Notes: generated by a model not told the origin, from the letters alone. A stretch of 64,000 nucleotides of DNA from Stutzerimonas stutzeri RCH2 (GCF_000327065.1 NC_019936.1:2249001-2313000), one strand, 5' to 3'; positions 7,595 to 17,047 are shown, counted from the stretch's first letter. Translations and numbers: made by a program.

Positions 7595-8611
7595 ATGAAA
7601 CGACTTCTCATCAGCACCCTGGCTGCCGCCTTGCTTGGCAGCACACTCAGCCTCGGTTACGCGCAGGCGGCGGACGACATCCGCCCACGCATGATCCGCT
7701 TCGGTTACGGCCTCAACGAAGACAGCAATCAGGGCAGGGCGGCCAAGCTGCTGGCCGAGGAAGTGGCCAAGGCCTCGGGCGGCAAGTTGAAGGTTCGTAC
7801 CTTCGCCTCCGCCAGCCTCGGCTCGGACGACCAGATGCAGAACGCCCTTATCGGCGGCGCGCAGGAGATGATGGTCGGCTCGACCGCGACGCTGGTCGGC
7901 ATCAGCAAGGAGATGGCAGTGTGGGATACGCCGTTCCTGTTCACCGACCCGCGCCAGGCCGATCAGGTACTGGACGGCCCGGTAGGTCGGCAGGTGATGG
8001 ACAAGCTCGAGGAAAAAGGCCTGGTCGGGCTGGTGTATTGGGAGAACGGTTTTCGCAACGTGACCAATAGTGCCCGGCCGATCGAGAAGCTCGAGGACTT
8101 CAATGGCGTCAAGCTGCGCGTGATGCCCAATCCGGTGTTCATCGACACCTTCAAGCGCATGGGCGCCAACGCGGTGCCGCTGCCGTTCTCCGAGCTGTTC
8201 ACGGCGCTGGAAACCAAGGCCGTGGACGGCCAGGAAAACCCGTTCAATACCATCCTCTCGTCCAAGTTCTATGAAGTGCAGAAGTACCTGAGCGTGACCA
8301 ATCACGTCTACAGCCCCTGGATCGTCACGGTTTCCAAGCGCTGGTGGGACGGGCTGTCCGCTACCGAGCAGGGCATCCTCATGGAAGCCGCGGAAAAGGC
8401 ACGCGATGCCGAGCGCGAGGACACCCGTCGCGAGGCCAGCCAGGCGTTGGCAGCATTGAAGGAGCGCGGCATGCAGATCAACGAAGTCAGTCCCGATGAG
8501 ATCCAGCGCATGCGCGAGAAGGCGCAGCCGGCGATCCAGACGGTGATCGATGCGGTCGGCCAGGAGCTGTTCGACCAGGTGCAGGCCGAAGTGGAAAAGG
8601 CCGCACCTTAG
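7595..8611 (+). CDS. TRAP transporter substrate-binding protein (DctP family)
   Basis: A 338-residue periplasmic receptor. The signal peptide is MKRLLISTLAAALLGSTLSL with likely cleavage after YAQA. The mature protein has IRFGYGLNEDSNQGRAAKLL, then ASLGSDDQMQNALIGGAQEM, and the family signature FNGVKLRVMPNPVFIDTFK with the substrate-carboxylate-binding Arg in LRVM. GANAVPLPFSELFTALETKA and VDGQENPFNTILSSKFYEVQ follow. AAGGT lies about 10 bases before the start. It is third in the operon with the two permeases and should deliver the substrate to them. The sugar-acid assignment is inferred from context. Confidence 0.93.
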   Translation: MKRLLISTLAAALLGSTLSLGYAQAADDIRPRMIRFGYGLNEDSNQGRAAKLLAEEVAKASGGKLKVRTFASASLGSDDQMQNALIGGAQEMMVGSTATLVGISKEMAVWDTPFLFTDPRQADQVLDGPVGRQVMDKLEEKGLVGLVYWENGFRNVTNSARPIEKLEDFNGVKLRVMPNPVFIDTFKRMGANAVPLPFSELFTALETKAVDGQENPFNTILSSKFYEVQKYLSVTNHVYSPWIVTVSKRWWDGLSATEQGILMEAAEKARDAEREDTRREASQALAALKERGMQINEVSPDEIQRMREKAQPAIQTVIDAVGQELFDQVQAEVEKAAP

Positions 8612-8669
8612 GAGGCGCCCCCAGAATGCCCGCTGCTAGAATCCGCCGTTTTCGACCCATGGAACGCGC

Positions 8670-9689
8670 ATGACCACACGCCGCAGACGCTCTGCCGAGC
8701 GAGTTACTCTGTCCGATGTCGCGCGCAGTGCCGGCTGCTCGCTGATGTCGGCCTCGCGCGCGCTGTCGCAACCGGACCTGGTATCCGATGCATTGCGTGA
8801 GCGTGTTGAACTGGCGGTCAAGGCGCTCGGCTACGTGCCGCATCCCGCGGCGCGCAGCCTGGCCAGTTCGCGCTCCAATCTGGTCGCGGTGATCATCCCT
8901 TCGCTGTCCAACGCGGTGTTCGTCGACACGGTCGAGGCCATCCAGCGCGTGCTGATGCCGGCGGGCTACGAAATGATGATCGGCGTCAGCCACTACCGGC
9001 CGGAAGAAGACGAGCGATTGCTGCGCGCCTACCTGGCGCACCAGCCGGCCGGGCTGCTGCTTACCGGGTTCGAGCGCAGCGACGCCGCGCGTGCGGTGCT
9101 GGCCAACTACACCGCACCGATGGTCACGCTGATGGAGCTGAGCGAGCGGCCGGACGACTACTGCGTCGGTTTCTCGCAACTGGAAGCCGGCGTGGCCATG
9201 ACCCGCACGCTCCTTGAGCGCGGCTACCGCCATGTCGCATTCGCCGCGGCGCAGCTCGATCCACGGACCTTGCAACGCGCCGAAGGCTACCGTCAGGCCA
9301 TGCGTCAGGCCGGACGCTACGAGCCAACACTGGAACTGCTGACGCCGCAGCTGTCGTCCATCGGTCTTGGCGCAGAGTTGCTGGATCGGCTTCTGGCGCA
9401 GCATCCGCAGATCGACGCAGTGTTCTTCAACAACGACGACCTGGCCCTCGGGGCGCTGTTCCGCGCCCATCAGCTGGGGCTCGAAGTACCTGGACGGCTG
9501 GCGATCGCCGGTTTCAACGACCTGCCGGCCGCGGCCTGGATGCATCCAGCGCTGAGCACGGTGCGCACCCGGCGCGGCGAGATCGGTGAGTTGGCGGCAC
9601 AGATGCTGCTGAGCCTGATGCGGGGTCAGCAGCCTGCCGAGCGCTGTATCGACGTGGGCTTCGAAGTGGTGATGCGCGACAGCGCCTGA
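8670..9689 (+). CDS. gntR: LacI-family transcriptional repressor, GntR-like
   Basis: A 339-residue LacI-family regulator. The N-terminal helix-turn-helix with hinge helix runs VTLSDVARSAGCSLMSASRA, followed by RVELAVKALGYVPHPAARSL, with the LacI-type operator-reading pattern. The sugar-binding domain has VAVIIPSLSNAVFVDTVEAI, DAVFFNNDDLALGALFRAHQ and LAIAGFNDLPAAAWMHPALS. It resembles the gluconate-utilisation repressor GntR. It sits 58 bp after the binding-protein gene in the same direction and likely represses the operon through the sites at 5024-5039 and 5653-5668. I see no such site directly before gntR, so it may be transcribed with the operon or from its own weak promoter. Confidence 0.88.
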   Translation: MTTRRRRSAERVTLSDVARSAGCSLMSASRALSQPDLVSDALRERVELAVKALGYVPHPAARSLASSRSNLVAVIIPSLSNAVFVDTVEAIQRVLMPAGYEMMIGVSHYRPEEDERLLRAYLAHQPAGLLLTGFERSDAARAVLANYTAPMVTLMELSERPDDYCVGFSQLEAGVAMTRTLLERGYRHVAFAAAQLDPRTLQRAEGYRQAMRQAGRYEPTLELLTPQLSSIGLGAELLDRLLAQHPQIDAVFFNNDDLALGALFRAHQLGLEVPGRLAIAGFNDLPAAAWMHPALSTVRTRRGEIGELAAQMLLSLMRGQQPAERCIDVGFEVVMRDSA

Positions 9690-9707
9690 GGCGGGCTTTC
9701 ACCCGCC
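9690..9707. terminator. Hairpin between convergent gntR and lysR
   Basis: GGCGGG-CTTTCA-CCCGCC, directly after the gntR stop and before the stop of the opposing lysR. The loop is good but no T-run follows on either strand, so the terminator call is tentative. Confidence 0.4.
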
Positions 9708-9713
9708 CGGCCC

Positions 9714-10625
9714 TCAGAGATCCTGCTGGGCGGTGACCTGCTGGGCGATCTCGATCATCTGCTCGCGCATCCAGCGGTTGGCCGGATCCTGATCGGTGCT
9801 TTCATGCCAATAGATGTGGGTTTCCAGCGGCTGGATATCCACCGGCAGGTCCACCTGATGCAGGTTATGGCGGCGGGCGAAACGCTCGGGGACAGTCACC
9901 GCCATGTCGGTCTGGTCGATCACCTGGGTCGCCATCAGATAGTGCTGTGAGCGCAAGGCGATCTTGCGCTGCAGACCCATCTTGCCCAACGCCAGGTCCA
10001 CCAGACCGAGCCCGCTGCGGCGGCTGGAAATATGGATGTGCGACAGCGACAGGTACTGCTCCAATGTCAACTTGTCCTTGGCCAGTGGATGGCCACGGCG
10101 CATGGCGCAGATGTAGCGATCCTCCAGCAGCTTGACGTGACGCACCTGCGGATCGGTGTTGAGCGGCGCATCCATGGCGAAGTCCAGGCGGCCGGCGGCC
10201 AGTTCCTTGGTGGTTTCGCGGCGCTTGGCCAGCATGCTCTCGATCTTCACGTTCGGTGCCAGGCGGCGCAGGCGCTGGAACAGCGGCGGCAGCATCACCG
10301 CTTCGGTGAGGTCGGTCATGCTGATGCGGAAGGTCTTGTTCGCCTGCGCCGGGCTGAAGGTCCGGCTTTCCTGCACCGAAACCCGTAACAGCTGCAGCGC
10401 ATTACGCACCGGGCCGATGATGTTCTGCGCCATCGGCGTCGGCACCATGCCCTGCGCGGTGCGCACGAACAACGGATCGTTGAAGGTTTCGCGCAGCCGG
10501 GCGAGGGCGTTGGAAACGGCGGGCTGAGTGATGCCGACGATCTGCCCGGCACGGGTCAGGTTGGCCTCGGTGTAGATGGCGTCGAAGACGATGAATAGAT
10601 TCAGATCGACCTTGTTCAGGTTCAT
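9714..10625 (-). CDS. LysR-family transcriptional regulator (divergent from acyl-CoA dehydrogenase)
   Basis: A 303-residue protein of the NodD/LeuO-like branch of LysR regulators. It opens MNLNKVDLNLFIVFDAIYTE, then the helix-turn-helix ANLTRAGQIVGITQPAVSNA, and the branch signature FNDPLFVRTAQGMVPTPMAQ. The C-terminal effector domain follows. The start at 10625 matches the family and has GGAG about 10 bases upstream; the open frame extends 13 codons further but lacks support. It is divergent from the acyl-CoA dehydrogenase, across repeated half-sites at 10646-10671, and is presumably its regulator. Confidence 0.88.
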   Translation of the reverse strand: MNLNKVDLNLFIVFDAIYTEANLTRAGQIVGITQPAVSNALARLRETFNDPLFVRTAQGMVPTPMAQNIIGPVRNALQLLRVSVQESRTFSPAQANKTFRISMTDLTEAVMLPPLFQRLRRLAPNVKIESMLAKRRETTKELAAGRLDFAMDAPLNTDPQVRHVKLLEDRYICAMRRGHPLAKDKLTLEQYLSLSHIHISSRRSGLGLVDLALGKMGLQRKIALRSQHYLMATQVIDQTDMAVTVPERFARRHNLHQVDLPVDIQPLETHIYWHESTDQDPANRWMREQMIEIAQQVTAQQDL

Positions 10626-10645
10626 TGTTGTGCTCTCCGGCGTGT

Positions 10646-10671
10646 ATCGGAATTCGCCGATCATATATCGG
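10646..10671. promoter_or_regulatory. Alternating inverted half-sites in the lysR / acyl-CoA dehydrogenase promoter
   Basis: Three half-sites in a row, ATCGG (10646-10650), CCGAT (10657-10661) and ATCGG (10667-10671), form two overlapping dyads spaced 6 and 5 bases. The region starts 21 bp upstream of the lysR start. It is a plausible binding region for the adjacent regulator. The spacing is not the textbook T-N11-A box. Confidence 0.4.
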
Positions 10672-10771
10672 TGATGAATGTTTATACACGAGGAAAATAG
10701 CTTAGATAAATCACCAGGCCTCCTCTAGCATTCAAAACTACAAAACATTACCTGCCAGAAGGTTGTCGCCC

Positions 10772-11998
10772 ATGAATTTCGCCTACTCCCCGAAGGTTCA
10801 AGAGCTGAGAGAGCGCGTGCAAGCGTTCATGGATGCTCACGTCTATCCCGCCGAAAAGGTGTTCCACCAGCAGGTCGCCGAGGGTGATCGCTGGCAGCCG
10901 ACCGCCATCGTCGAGGAGCTCAAGGCCAAGGCCAAGGCAGAGGGGCTGTGGAATCTGTTCCTGCCGGAGTCGGAACTGGGCGCCGGCCTGACCAACACCG
11001 AATACGCGCCGCTGGCCGAAATCATGGGCAGCTCTGGCCTCGGCCCGGAAGCGTTCAACTGCTCGGCGCCGGATACCGGCAACATGGAAGTGCTGGTGCG
11101 CTACGGCAGCGAGGCGCAGAAGCGCGAGTGGCTGGAACCGTTGCTGCGCGGCGAAATCCGTTCGGCCTTCGGCATGACCGAACCGGGTGTGGCCTCGTCG
11201 GATGCTACCAACATGGAAGCCCGGGCGGTGCGCGAGGGCGACGAGTGGGTCATCAACGGTCGCAAGTGGTGGACCTCCGGTGCCTGCGATCCGCGCTGCA
11301 AGATCATGATCTTCATGGGCCTGACCAACCCGGATGCGCCGCGGCATGCCCAGCATTCGATGATCCTGGTGCCGATGGATACCCCCGGCGTGAAGGTGCT
11401 GCGCCCGCTGCCGGTGTTCGGCTACGACGACGCGCCGCACGGCCACGCGGAAGTGTTGCTGGAAAACGTGCGGGTACCGTACGAGAACGTCATCCTCGGT
11501 GAAGGCCGCGGCTTCGAGATCGCCCAGGGCCGTCTTGGCCCAGGTCGCATTCACCACTGCATGCGCTCGATCGGCGTTGCCGAACGTGCACTGAAGCTGA
11601 TGTGCGAACGCGCCGTTAGCCGTACTGCCTTCGGCAAGCCGCTGGCCCGCCTGGGTGCCAACTTCGATTACATCGCCGAGTGCCGCATCGAGATCAACAT
11701 GGCGCGCCTGTTGACGCTGAACGCGGCGTACATGATGGACACCGTCGGCAACAAGATCGCTGCCAGCGAGATCGCGCAGATCAAGGTGGTCGCGCCCAAC
11801 GTCGCGCTGAAGGTCATCGACCGCGCCATTCAGATTCACGGTGGCGCCGGCGTATCCGAAGACTTCCCGCTGGCGCACTGGTGGGCAATGCAGCGCACGC
11901 TGCGCCTGGCTGATGGCCCGGACGAGGTGCATCGGGTGGCGATTGCTCGCCACGAGCTGGGCAAGTACGTGCCGCGCGAGGCGCTGCGCAGCCGCTGA
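10772..11998 (+). CDS. Acyl-CoA dehydrogenase (ACAD10/11-like)
   Basis: A 408-residue flavoprotein that oxidises acyl-CoA to 2-enoyl-CoA in fatty or branched-chain acid breakdown. Visible blocks are [20 protein letters not shown] (FAD and substrate contact), [40 protein letters not shown], and [20 protein letters not shown] followed by [20 protein letters not shown]. This last block is the ACAD10/11 type. The ATG at 10772 has AGAAGG 9 bases upstream; a TTG nine bases earlier is less likely. It is divergent from a LysR regulator and followed by a strong terminator, so it is a single-gene unit. Substrate chain length cannot be read from sequence. Confidence 0.9.
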   Translation: MNFAYSPKVQELRERVQAFMDAHVYPAEKVFHQQVAEGDRWQPTAIVEELKAKAKAEGLWNLFLPESELGAGLTNTEYAPLAEIMGSSGLGPEAFNCSAPDTGNMEVLVRYGSEAQKREWLEPLLRGEIRSAFGMTEPGVASSDATNMEARAVREGDEWVINGRKWWTSGACDPRCKIMIFMGLTNPDAPRHAQHSMILVPMDTPGVKVLRPLPVFGYDDAPHGHAEVLLENVRVPYENVILGEGRGFEIAQGRLGPGRIHHCMRSIGVAERALKLMCERAVSRTAFGKPLARLGANFDYIAECRIEINMARLLTLNAAYMMDTVGNKIAASEIAQIKVVAPNVALKVIDRAIQIHGGAGVSEDFPLAHWWAMQRTLRLADGPDEVHRVAIARHELGKYVPREALRSR

Positions 11999-12023
11999 GG
12001 CGTCGTCCGAGGCGCGCAGGACC

Positions 12024-12059
12024 AAAGGCAAAGCCACACAGTGGCTTTGCCTTTTTTTT
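12024..12059. terminator. Strong bidirectional rho-independent terminator
   Basis: A 14-bp perfect stem, AAAGGCAAAGCCAC with loop ACA, is closed by its complement at 12041-12054 and followed by a T-run. The A-run on the other side makes it usable by the convergent PstS-OmpA gene. Confidence 0.92.
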
Positions 12060-12065
12060 ATCGCT

Positions 12066-13424
12066 TCAGTACACCCAGACTTCCACCCGACGGTTCTTAA
12101 CTCGGCCGCTGCCCGCATCGTTAGAGGCGACTGGAAGTTCGGAACCCATTCCATTGATTTCCTTGAGGAACACGCCACGTTTGTTGAGCTCGCGACGTAC
12201 CGTCATCGCGCGCAGCTTGGAGAGGAGTGCGGCACGTGCCGGATCGCCCGTCGCGTCGCCGAAGCCCACCAGCGCGGCGCTGTCGGTGAGCTTGCCATTG
12301 ACGCGCAGGTATTCAGCCACCCGCGCGAGGTCACGCTGGGCCTTGTTGTCCAGCTGGGCGCTGCCTTCCTCGAAGCGGAAGTTGACCGTCAGGCGCTGGG
12401 CTTCGCTCGCCAGCTGCTGATAGAAAACGGGCATGTCGACGAGTGCCGTTTGCCGAATCGCCTCGACGTGCTGGGCGACGTAGCCGGATCGCTCGACGAT
12501 GCTTTGGCCAGCCCTGCTATGGATGAACTCGATGTAGGCCTCGGTCCAGGGCGACTGCTTGCGCGGATGGGCATAGAGGAACAGTCGGCGCGATAGCGGA
12601 TAGTCCTCGGTCGCGACCAAGGCTCGGGAGGGCAGCATCGGTTGCGAGTCGCCGTCGGCGATGGCCAACGCCTTGGCCTTGCCCAGCGAGGCCAAGCCGG
12701 TGAAGCCGATGGCACCTGCGTCGAGGGTGACCGCGCGGGACAGTTCGTCGTTGGATTCATAGCGGCGTGCGTCGCTCCAGAGCGCCTTGCCCTGACGCGC
12801 CAGTACCAGCTCGTTGAAGGTGTCATAGGTGCCCGAGCGATCATCGCGAGCGTGCAGCCGCACCGGCAGGTCCGGACCGCCCAGTTCGCGCCAGTTGCGG
12901 ATTTCACCCGCGAACAGCCCGGCCAGTTGTGCGGTGGTCAACGAATCGACAGCGTTGTTCGGGTGCACGACGATGGCCAGGCCGTCGATGGCAATGACCT
13001 GTTCCGCCTTGGCACTGCGCATGTCGCCAAGATCGACCAACTCGGCGCGCTCGCCGGTCTTGATCGGCCGGGAGGCTGCAGCCAGGTCGCCCTGGCCGTT
13101 CTTCAGGCCGGCGAAGCCGGTGCCGGTTCCGTGTGCAGCCACCGTGGCATACACCTGCTTGCCCTGAGGCGTGCGGGCACTGACGCGTTGTTCGTTCTCC
13201 ACCTCGGTCGGGTGAATGCCGATGTCCTGAAAGCCTTCGGCCTCGAACAGCCCAGCGATGAGCATCGGCGCCAGCTTGGCGCCGACGGTATTGGAGCCAT
13301 GGACGCGCAATACGGCAGCAGCGTCTGTGGGAACCGGCAGGGCAGCGAAACTGCCGTTGGCCGCAGCGAGCAGCAGCAGGGGCAGCGCCCGTTTCCTTAA
13401 CCGTCCAATCAAGCCTGGCTTCAT
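12066..13424 (-). CDS. PstS-like phosphate-binding domain fused to a C-terminal OmpA domain
   Basis: A 452-residue exported protein. After a signal peptide (MKPGLIGRLRKRALPLLLLA, then cleavage near SFA-ALP) comes a PstS-type phosphate-binding domain: LRVHGSNTVGAKLAPMLIAG, GDLAAASRPIKTGE, VHPNNAVDSLTTAQLAGLFA and RDDRSGTYDTFNELVLARQG. From about residue 335 an OmpA-like peptidoglycan-binding domain begins (VNFRFEEGSAQLDNKAQRDL) and ends GSGRVKNRRVEVWVY with the conserved NRRVE. The fusion could anchor a phosphate-sensing or scavenging protein to the cell wall; this is inference. AAGGAGGT lies 6-7 bases before the start. No pst permease genes are adjacent. Confidence 0.88.
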   Translation of the reverse strand: MKPGLIGRLRKRALPLLLLAAANGSFAALPVPTDAAAVLRVHGSNTVGAKLAPMLIAGLFEAEGFQDIGIHPTEVENEQRVSARTPQGKQVYATVAAHGTGTGFAGLKNGQGDLAAASRPIKTGERAELVDLGDMRSAKAEQVIAIDGLAIVVHPNNAVDSLTTAQLAGLFAGEIRNWRELGGPDLPVRLHARDDRSGTYDTFNELVLARQGKALWSDARRYESNDELSRAVTLDAGAIGFTGLASLGKAKALAIADGDSQPMLPSRALVATEDYPLSRRLFLYAHPRKQSPWTEAYIEFIHSRAGQSIVERSGYVAQHVEAIRQTALVDMPVFYQQLASEAQRLTVNFRFEEGSAQLDNKAQRDLARVAEYLRVNGKLTDSAALVGFGDATGDPARAALLSKLRAMTVRRELNKRGVFLKEINGMGSELPVASNDAGSGRVKNRRVEVWVY

Positions 13425-13518
13425 CTTGCGACCTCCTTGTAGAAGGCCGCGAGATTAAGACGATTCGGTTACCGAAAGATGACAGGCGAAACGCCGGAAG
13501 TAGGCAGGGTAGACGCCT

Positions 13519-14331
13519 TCAACGCAGCTCGATCCAGACCGGGCAGTGGTCGGATGGCTTTTCCATCGCGCGGATGTCGTAATCCACGCCGCAGTCGGTC
13601 ACGCGTTCATGCAGTGCATGAGTGGTGAGGATGTAGTCGATACGCAGCCCTCGGCGTGGGTCGTCCTCGAAGCCGCGGCTGCGATAGTCGAACCAGCTGA
13701 AGCGATCGACGACCTCAGGGTTGAGGGTACGGAAGCTGTCCTGCAGGCCCCAGCCTTTGATCCGCTCGAGCCACTCGCGCTCCTCTGGCAGGAAGCTGCA
13801 CTTGCCGGTACGCAGCCAGCGCTTGGCGTTCACCTCGCCGATGCCGATGTCGCAGTCCTGCGGGGAAATGTTGAAGTCACCCATCAGCGCCAGCGCTTCG
13901 TCCGGGCTGAAGCGCTGTTCGAGCAAGGCCTGCAGATCGGCGTAGAACTTGGTCTTGGCGGGGAACTTCACCGGATGCGCGCGGCTTTCGCCCTGAGGGA
14001 AGTAGCCATTCATGACGGTGACCGGCTGACCATTTGCATCGGCAAAGCGACCCCAGATGAAACGCTTCTGCGACTCCTCGCCATCGCTGGGAAAGCCCTT
14101 GTGAATCTCCAGCGGTGCCTGGCGCGAGAGCAGGGCGACCCCGTAGTGACCTTTCTGCCCGTGATAGTGGACGTGATAGCCGAGCGCCTCGATCTCCGCC
14201 TGGGGAAACTGTTCGTCAGAAACCTTGGTTTCCTGCAGGCCGATGACGTCCGGTTGGTGCTTTTCAATAATTGCAGAAAGTTGATGAGGTCTTGCGCGCA
14301 ACCCGTTGATATTGAAAGAAACGATTTTCAT
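13519..14331 (-). CDS. xthA: Exodeoxyribonuclease III
   Basis: A 270-residue DNA-repair nuclease (AP endonuclease and 3'-5' exonuclease) of the Mg2+-dependent EEP fold. It starts [20 protein letters not shown], has the metal-binding Glu in [16 protein letters not shown], the catalytic [14 protein letters not shown], and ends [11 protein letters not shown] with the conserved catalytic Asp-His pair. [11 protein letters not shown] is also typical. Length matches E. coli XthA (268). I placed the start at 14331 because the family begins there; 20 upstream codons are open but unlike the family. It is encoded alone, convergent to nothing nearby. Confidence 0.94.
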   Translation of the reverse strand: MKIVSFNINGLRARPHQLSAIIEKHQPDVIGLQETKVSDEQFPQAEIEALGYHVHYHGQKGHYGVALLSRQAPLEIHKGFPSDGEESQKRFIWGRFADANGQPVTVMNGYFPQGESRAHPVKFPAKTKFYADLQALLEQRFSPDEALALMGDFNISPQDCDIGIGEVNAKRWLRTGKCSFLPEEREWLERIKGWGLQDSFRTLNPEVVDRFSWFDYRSRGFEDDPRRGLRIDYILTTHALHERVTDCGVDYDIRAMEKPSDHCPVWIELR

Positions 14332-14533
14332 GAGAGTCCGTGAAGGCTGTAATTGGCCGCAGGTCAGTGCAAGCATCAGCGCTGCTGACAAGCCAATCTG
14401 TCGTGGGCGGAAAACGCTGATTCTAGAGAGCTGCCGTCAGGCTTACCAACTGCTAGACGTCCGCCGCGTGGCGGGGCGGACGAAGCGCTGCTAAGTTGCA
14501 ATCAATCTTCCTGAAAAAAGCCGAGAAGTTGCC

Positions 14534-15169
14534 ATGCCGATGTCTGCCGAGGTTCGCACGCTCGATAGTGGTTATGACCGCGAAACACGCTCGCTGCTGT
14601 ATCACGCCTACCGCCACGAACCGACCTTCGCCTACCTGTTCGAAGCCGACCGTCCCGGCTACCAGCAGCGTGTGCGTGCCACCGTGCGGGAACTGGTGAA
14701 TCAGCATTTTTTACAACAACAACCAGCGCTCGGCCTGCTGCTGGATGATCGATTGATCGCCGTCGCTCTGATCGCGCCACCGCAACGCCGGCTGGATATC
14801 ACCGAAAGCTGGGCCTGGCGCGCGCGCATGCTGCTGACTGCGGGGTTCCGCTGCACGCGCCGCTATCTGGATTATCACGCTGCGGTGCTGGCCTGCCTGC
14901 CCTCTGGCGCGGTGCATCTGCTGCCGCTGCTGGGTGTACATCCGCAGTTTCAGGGGCAGCATTACGGCGAGCAGCTGCTCCACGCCGTCCACGAATGGTG
15001 TGCCGAGGATGAAACCTCCCAGGGCTTGGTAATCGATACCGGCAACCCGCGTTACCTGAACTTCTACCAGCGACAGGGTTACGAGGAAATCGGCCAGATT
15101 GCTGTCGGGCCGGTGGTGGAGCACATCTTTTTCCATCCTGCGCCAAGGCGGATGGAAGCGGCGCGTTAG
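14534..15169 (+). CDS. GNAT-family N-acetyltransferase
   Basis: A 211-residue acetyl-CoA-dependent acetyltransferase. The core motif A region reads LLPLLGVHPQFQGQHYGEQL, containing the acetyl-CoA-binding Q-x-x-G-x-G-like stretch (degenerate as QGQHYG). It is followed by LVIDTGNPRYLNFYQRQGYE, the strand-helix-strand end typical of GNAT proteins. The N-terminal half is alpha-helical and less conserved. The substrate is unknown. A second possible start lies two codons downstream. It precedes tamA by 150 bp and may have its own promoter in the 200 bp after the divergent xthA start; that gap also holds an 8-bp GC-rich hairpin (14458-14482). Confidence 0.78.
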   Translation: MPMSAEVRTLDSGYDRETRSLLYHAYRHEPTFAYLFEADRPGYQQRVRATVRELVNQHFLQQQPALGLLLDDRLIAVALIAPPQRRLDITESWAWRARMLLTAGFRCTRRYLDYHAAVLACLPSGAVHLLPLLGVHPQFQGQHYGEQLLHAVHEWCAEDETSQGLVIDTGNPRYLNFYQRQGYEEIGQIAVGPVVEHIFFHPAPRRMEAAR

Positions 15170-15319
15170 GTGTGGGCGAATTTTATCCGGGTGGGCCAGT
15201 CTGACTGGTCTGAAGCCACGCGATGTCAGCCGATGCCCGTCCCCCCGCAAAGCCACCTTACAGACTGTCTAACCAGCGGGTTCCGGCATCCCCGCGAGCC
15301 CGTGTTAGCATTGCGCGCC

Positions 15320-17047
15320 ATGTGCAAATCGAACCGAATCGGCCCGCTGGTAGCCGCAGTCCTGATGTTGAGCGGCATTTCTGCCGGCGCCGCCGAACTG
15401 GACGTTCGTATCGAGCCACAGAGCCGGGCGCTTCGCGAGAATATCGAGAACTACATAGGTGACCTGGGCGATCGCGATGCCAACGAGCTGCTGCGCTACA
15501 GCCGGGTCGCGCAGCGCCAAGCCGAAAAAGCCCTGCAAGCGCTGGGCTACTATCGCAGCCGAATCCGAACCGATGTGCGTGAAGGCGATGAGCCGACTCT
15601 GGTGCTGCGCGTCCAGACTGGTGAGCCGGTGCGCCTGCGCAACATCACGGTCCGCCTGGACGGACCGGCAGCGGAGTTCTCGGGCTTTCGAGTCGCTCAG
15701 CGCACCCTGCGCCAGGGCGATGTGCTCAATCACGGCCGTTACGAGGACGTGAAACAGCAATTTCTCAACCAGGCTTCGCGCTATGGCTATTTCGATGGCC
15801 GCTTCACTCGCCAGCGGCTCGCGGTCGACCCGCGGGAAAACACTGCAGATGTCGAACTGGTTTTCGACAGTGGGCCACGCTACCGCCTGGGTGACGTGCG
15901 ATTCGAAGGCGATGCGCCGTTCGACGACGACCTGCTCAGGCGCATGGTGCCGTTCGATGCCGATACCCCCTATGACTCCGAACTGATCGCCGAGCTTAGC
16001 CAGGCATTGCAGTCGAGTGGCTATTTCGAAGGTGTGCGCGTCGATGCCAACCCGACCAGCGCCAGTGAGCAGCGCATTCCCGTAGCGGTAGCGCTCACAA
16101 CGCGCAAGCCGCGCACGTTCGGTCTTGGTCTGGGCTATTCCACCGATGTCGGGCCACGGGTTCGGCTGAACTGGACGCGCCACTGGGTAAATCCCCAGGG
16201 CCACAGCTATGGCGCCGAAACCGAGCTGTCCGCGCCGCGGCAGAACGTCGGACTCTGGTACGACATTCCGCTCGACCCGCCGCTGACCGACAAGCTGCGT
16301 TTCGTTGGCGGCTACCAGTACGAGGAAATTGCCGGTACCGATACGCTGAGCCGTCTGCTCAAGGTCGGCCCGGAATGGCACAGTCGGCTGCCCAGCGGTT
16401 GGCTGCGCGTGGTTTCGCTGAAGTGGCAGCACGAGGAATACAAGCTGGGCGATGACTCGGGGATCAGTACCTTGCTGATGCCTGGCATCGCTTACAGCTA
16501 TCTGCGCAGTGACAATCGCATCGATCCAAGCAATGGCTACCGCCTGCAATTCGAAGTGGCGGCGGCCAAATCCGGCGTGCTGTCCGATGCTGATCTGGTT
16601 CACGCCAACGTGCTGCTGCGCGGGCTTACCACGCTCGGCCAGCGCCATCGTTTTCTCGGCAGGGTGCAGCTTGGTGGCAACTGGACGGATGAATACGTCA
16701 ACGTGCCGCCATCGCTGCGCTATTTCGCCGGTGGCGATCAGAGCGTGCGTGGCTACGACTATCAGAGCCTGTCGCCAACCAACTCCGACGGCGACAAGAT
16801 CGGCGGCCGCTACCAGTTCGCCGTGAGCGCGGAATACCAGTATTCGATCGCCGAAAAATGGCGCGTCGCGACCTTCGTCGACCAGGGCAACGCCTTCAAC
16901 TCGCTGGAGATTCCCACCCTCAAAAGCGCCGTCGGTGTTGGTGTGCGCTGGGTTTCACCGGTCGGTCCGATTCGCGTCGACCTCGCTCATCCGCTGGACA
17001 GCGAAGGCGGCGTCCGCCTGCACTTTTCCATGGGGCCTGAGCTGTGA
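15320..17047 (+). CDS. tamA: TamA, outer-membrane translocation and assembly module (Omp85 family)
   Basis: A 575-residue outer-membrane protein that works with TamB in moving phospholipids or autotransporters across the envelope. The signal peptide MCKSNRIGPLVAAVLMLSGI is cleaved near GAA-ELD. Three POTRA domains follow (about residues 25-260), for example KQQFLNQASRYGYFDGRFTR. The 16-strand Omp85 barrel has RPRTFG-like KPRTFGLGLGYSTDVGPRVR and the lock motif FAGGDQSVRGYDYQSLSP, and ends in GVRLHFSMGPEL. Length equals E. coli TamA (577). The ATG at 15320 begins the signal peptide; the 50 open codons before it are not signal-like. It overlaps tamB by 4 bp (GTGA). Confidence 0.93.
   Translation: MCKSNRIGPLVAAVLMLSGISAGAAELDVRIEPQSRALRENIENYIGDLGDRDANELLRYSRVAQRQAEKALQALGYYRSRIRTDVREGDEPTLVLRVQTGEPVRLRNITVRLDGPAAEFSGFRVAQRTLRQGDVLNHGRYEDVKQQFLNQASRYGYFDGRFTRQRLAVDPRENTADVELVFDSGPRYRLGDVRFEGDAPFDDDLLRRMVPFDADTPYDSELIAELSQALQSSGYFEGVRVDANPTSASEQRIPVAVALTTRKPRTFGLGLGYSTDVGPRVRLNWTRHWVNPQGHSYGAETELSAPRQNVGLWYDIPLDPPLTDKLRFVGGYQYEEIAGTDTLSRLLKVGPEWHSRLPSGWLRVVSLKWQHEEYKLGDDSGISTLLMPGIAYSYLRSDNRIDPSNGYRLQFEVAAAKSGVLSDADLVHANVLLRGLTTLGQRHRFLGRVQLGGNWTDEYVNVPPSLRYFAGGDQSVRGYDYQSLSPTNSDGDKIGGRYQFAVSAEYQYSIAEKWRVATFVDQGNAFNSLEIPTLKSAVGVGVRWVSPVGPIRVDLAHPLDSEGGVRLHFSMGPEL

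Noticed and set aside
6277..7644. A 455-codon frame antisense to the TRAP large permease
   Set aside because: Composition is extremely His/Gln/Arg/Asp-rich, as expected of a shadow of a hydrophobic membrane protein gene.
10748..12178. A 476-codon frame antisense to the acyl-CoA dehydrogenase
   Set aside because: Same codon-bias shadow. The + strand protein has all family motifs; the antisense product has none.
14458..14482. GC-rich hairpin CGTCCGCC-N9-GGCGGACG before the GNAT gene as a terminator
   Set aside because: There is no T-run on either strand and no gene ends here; both neighbours start away from it. It is mentioned only in the GNAT entry.
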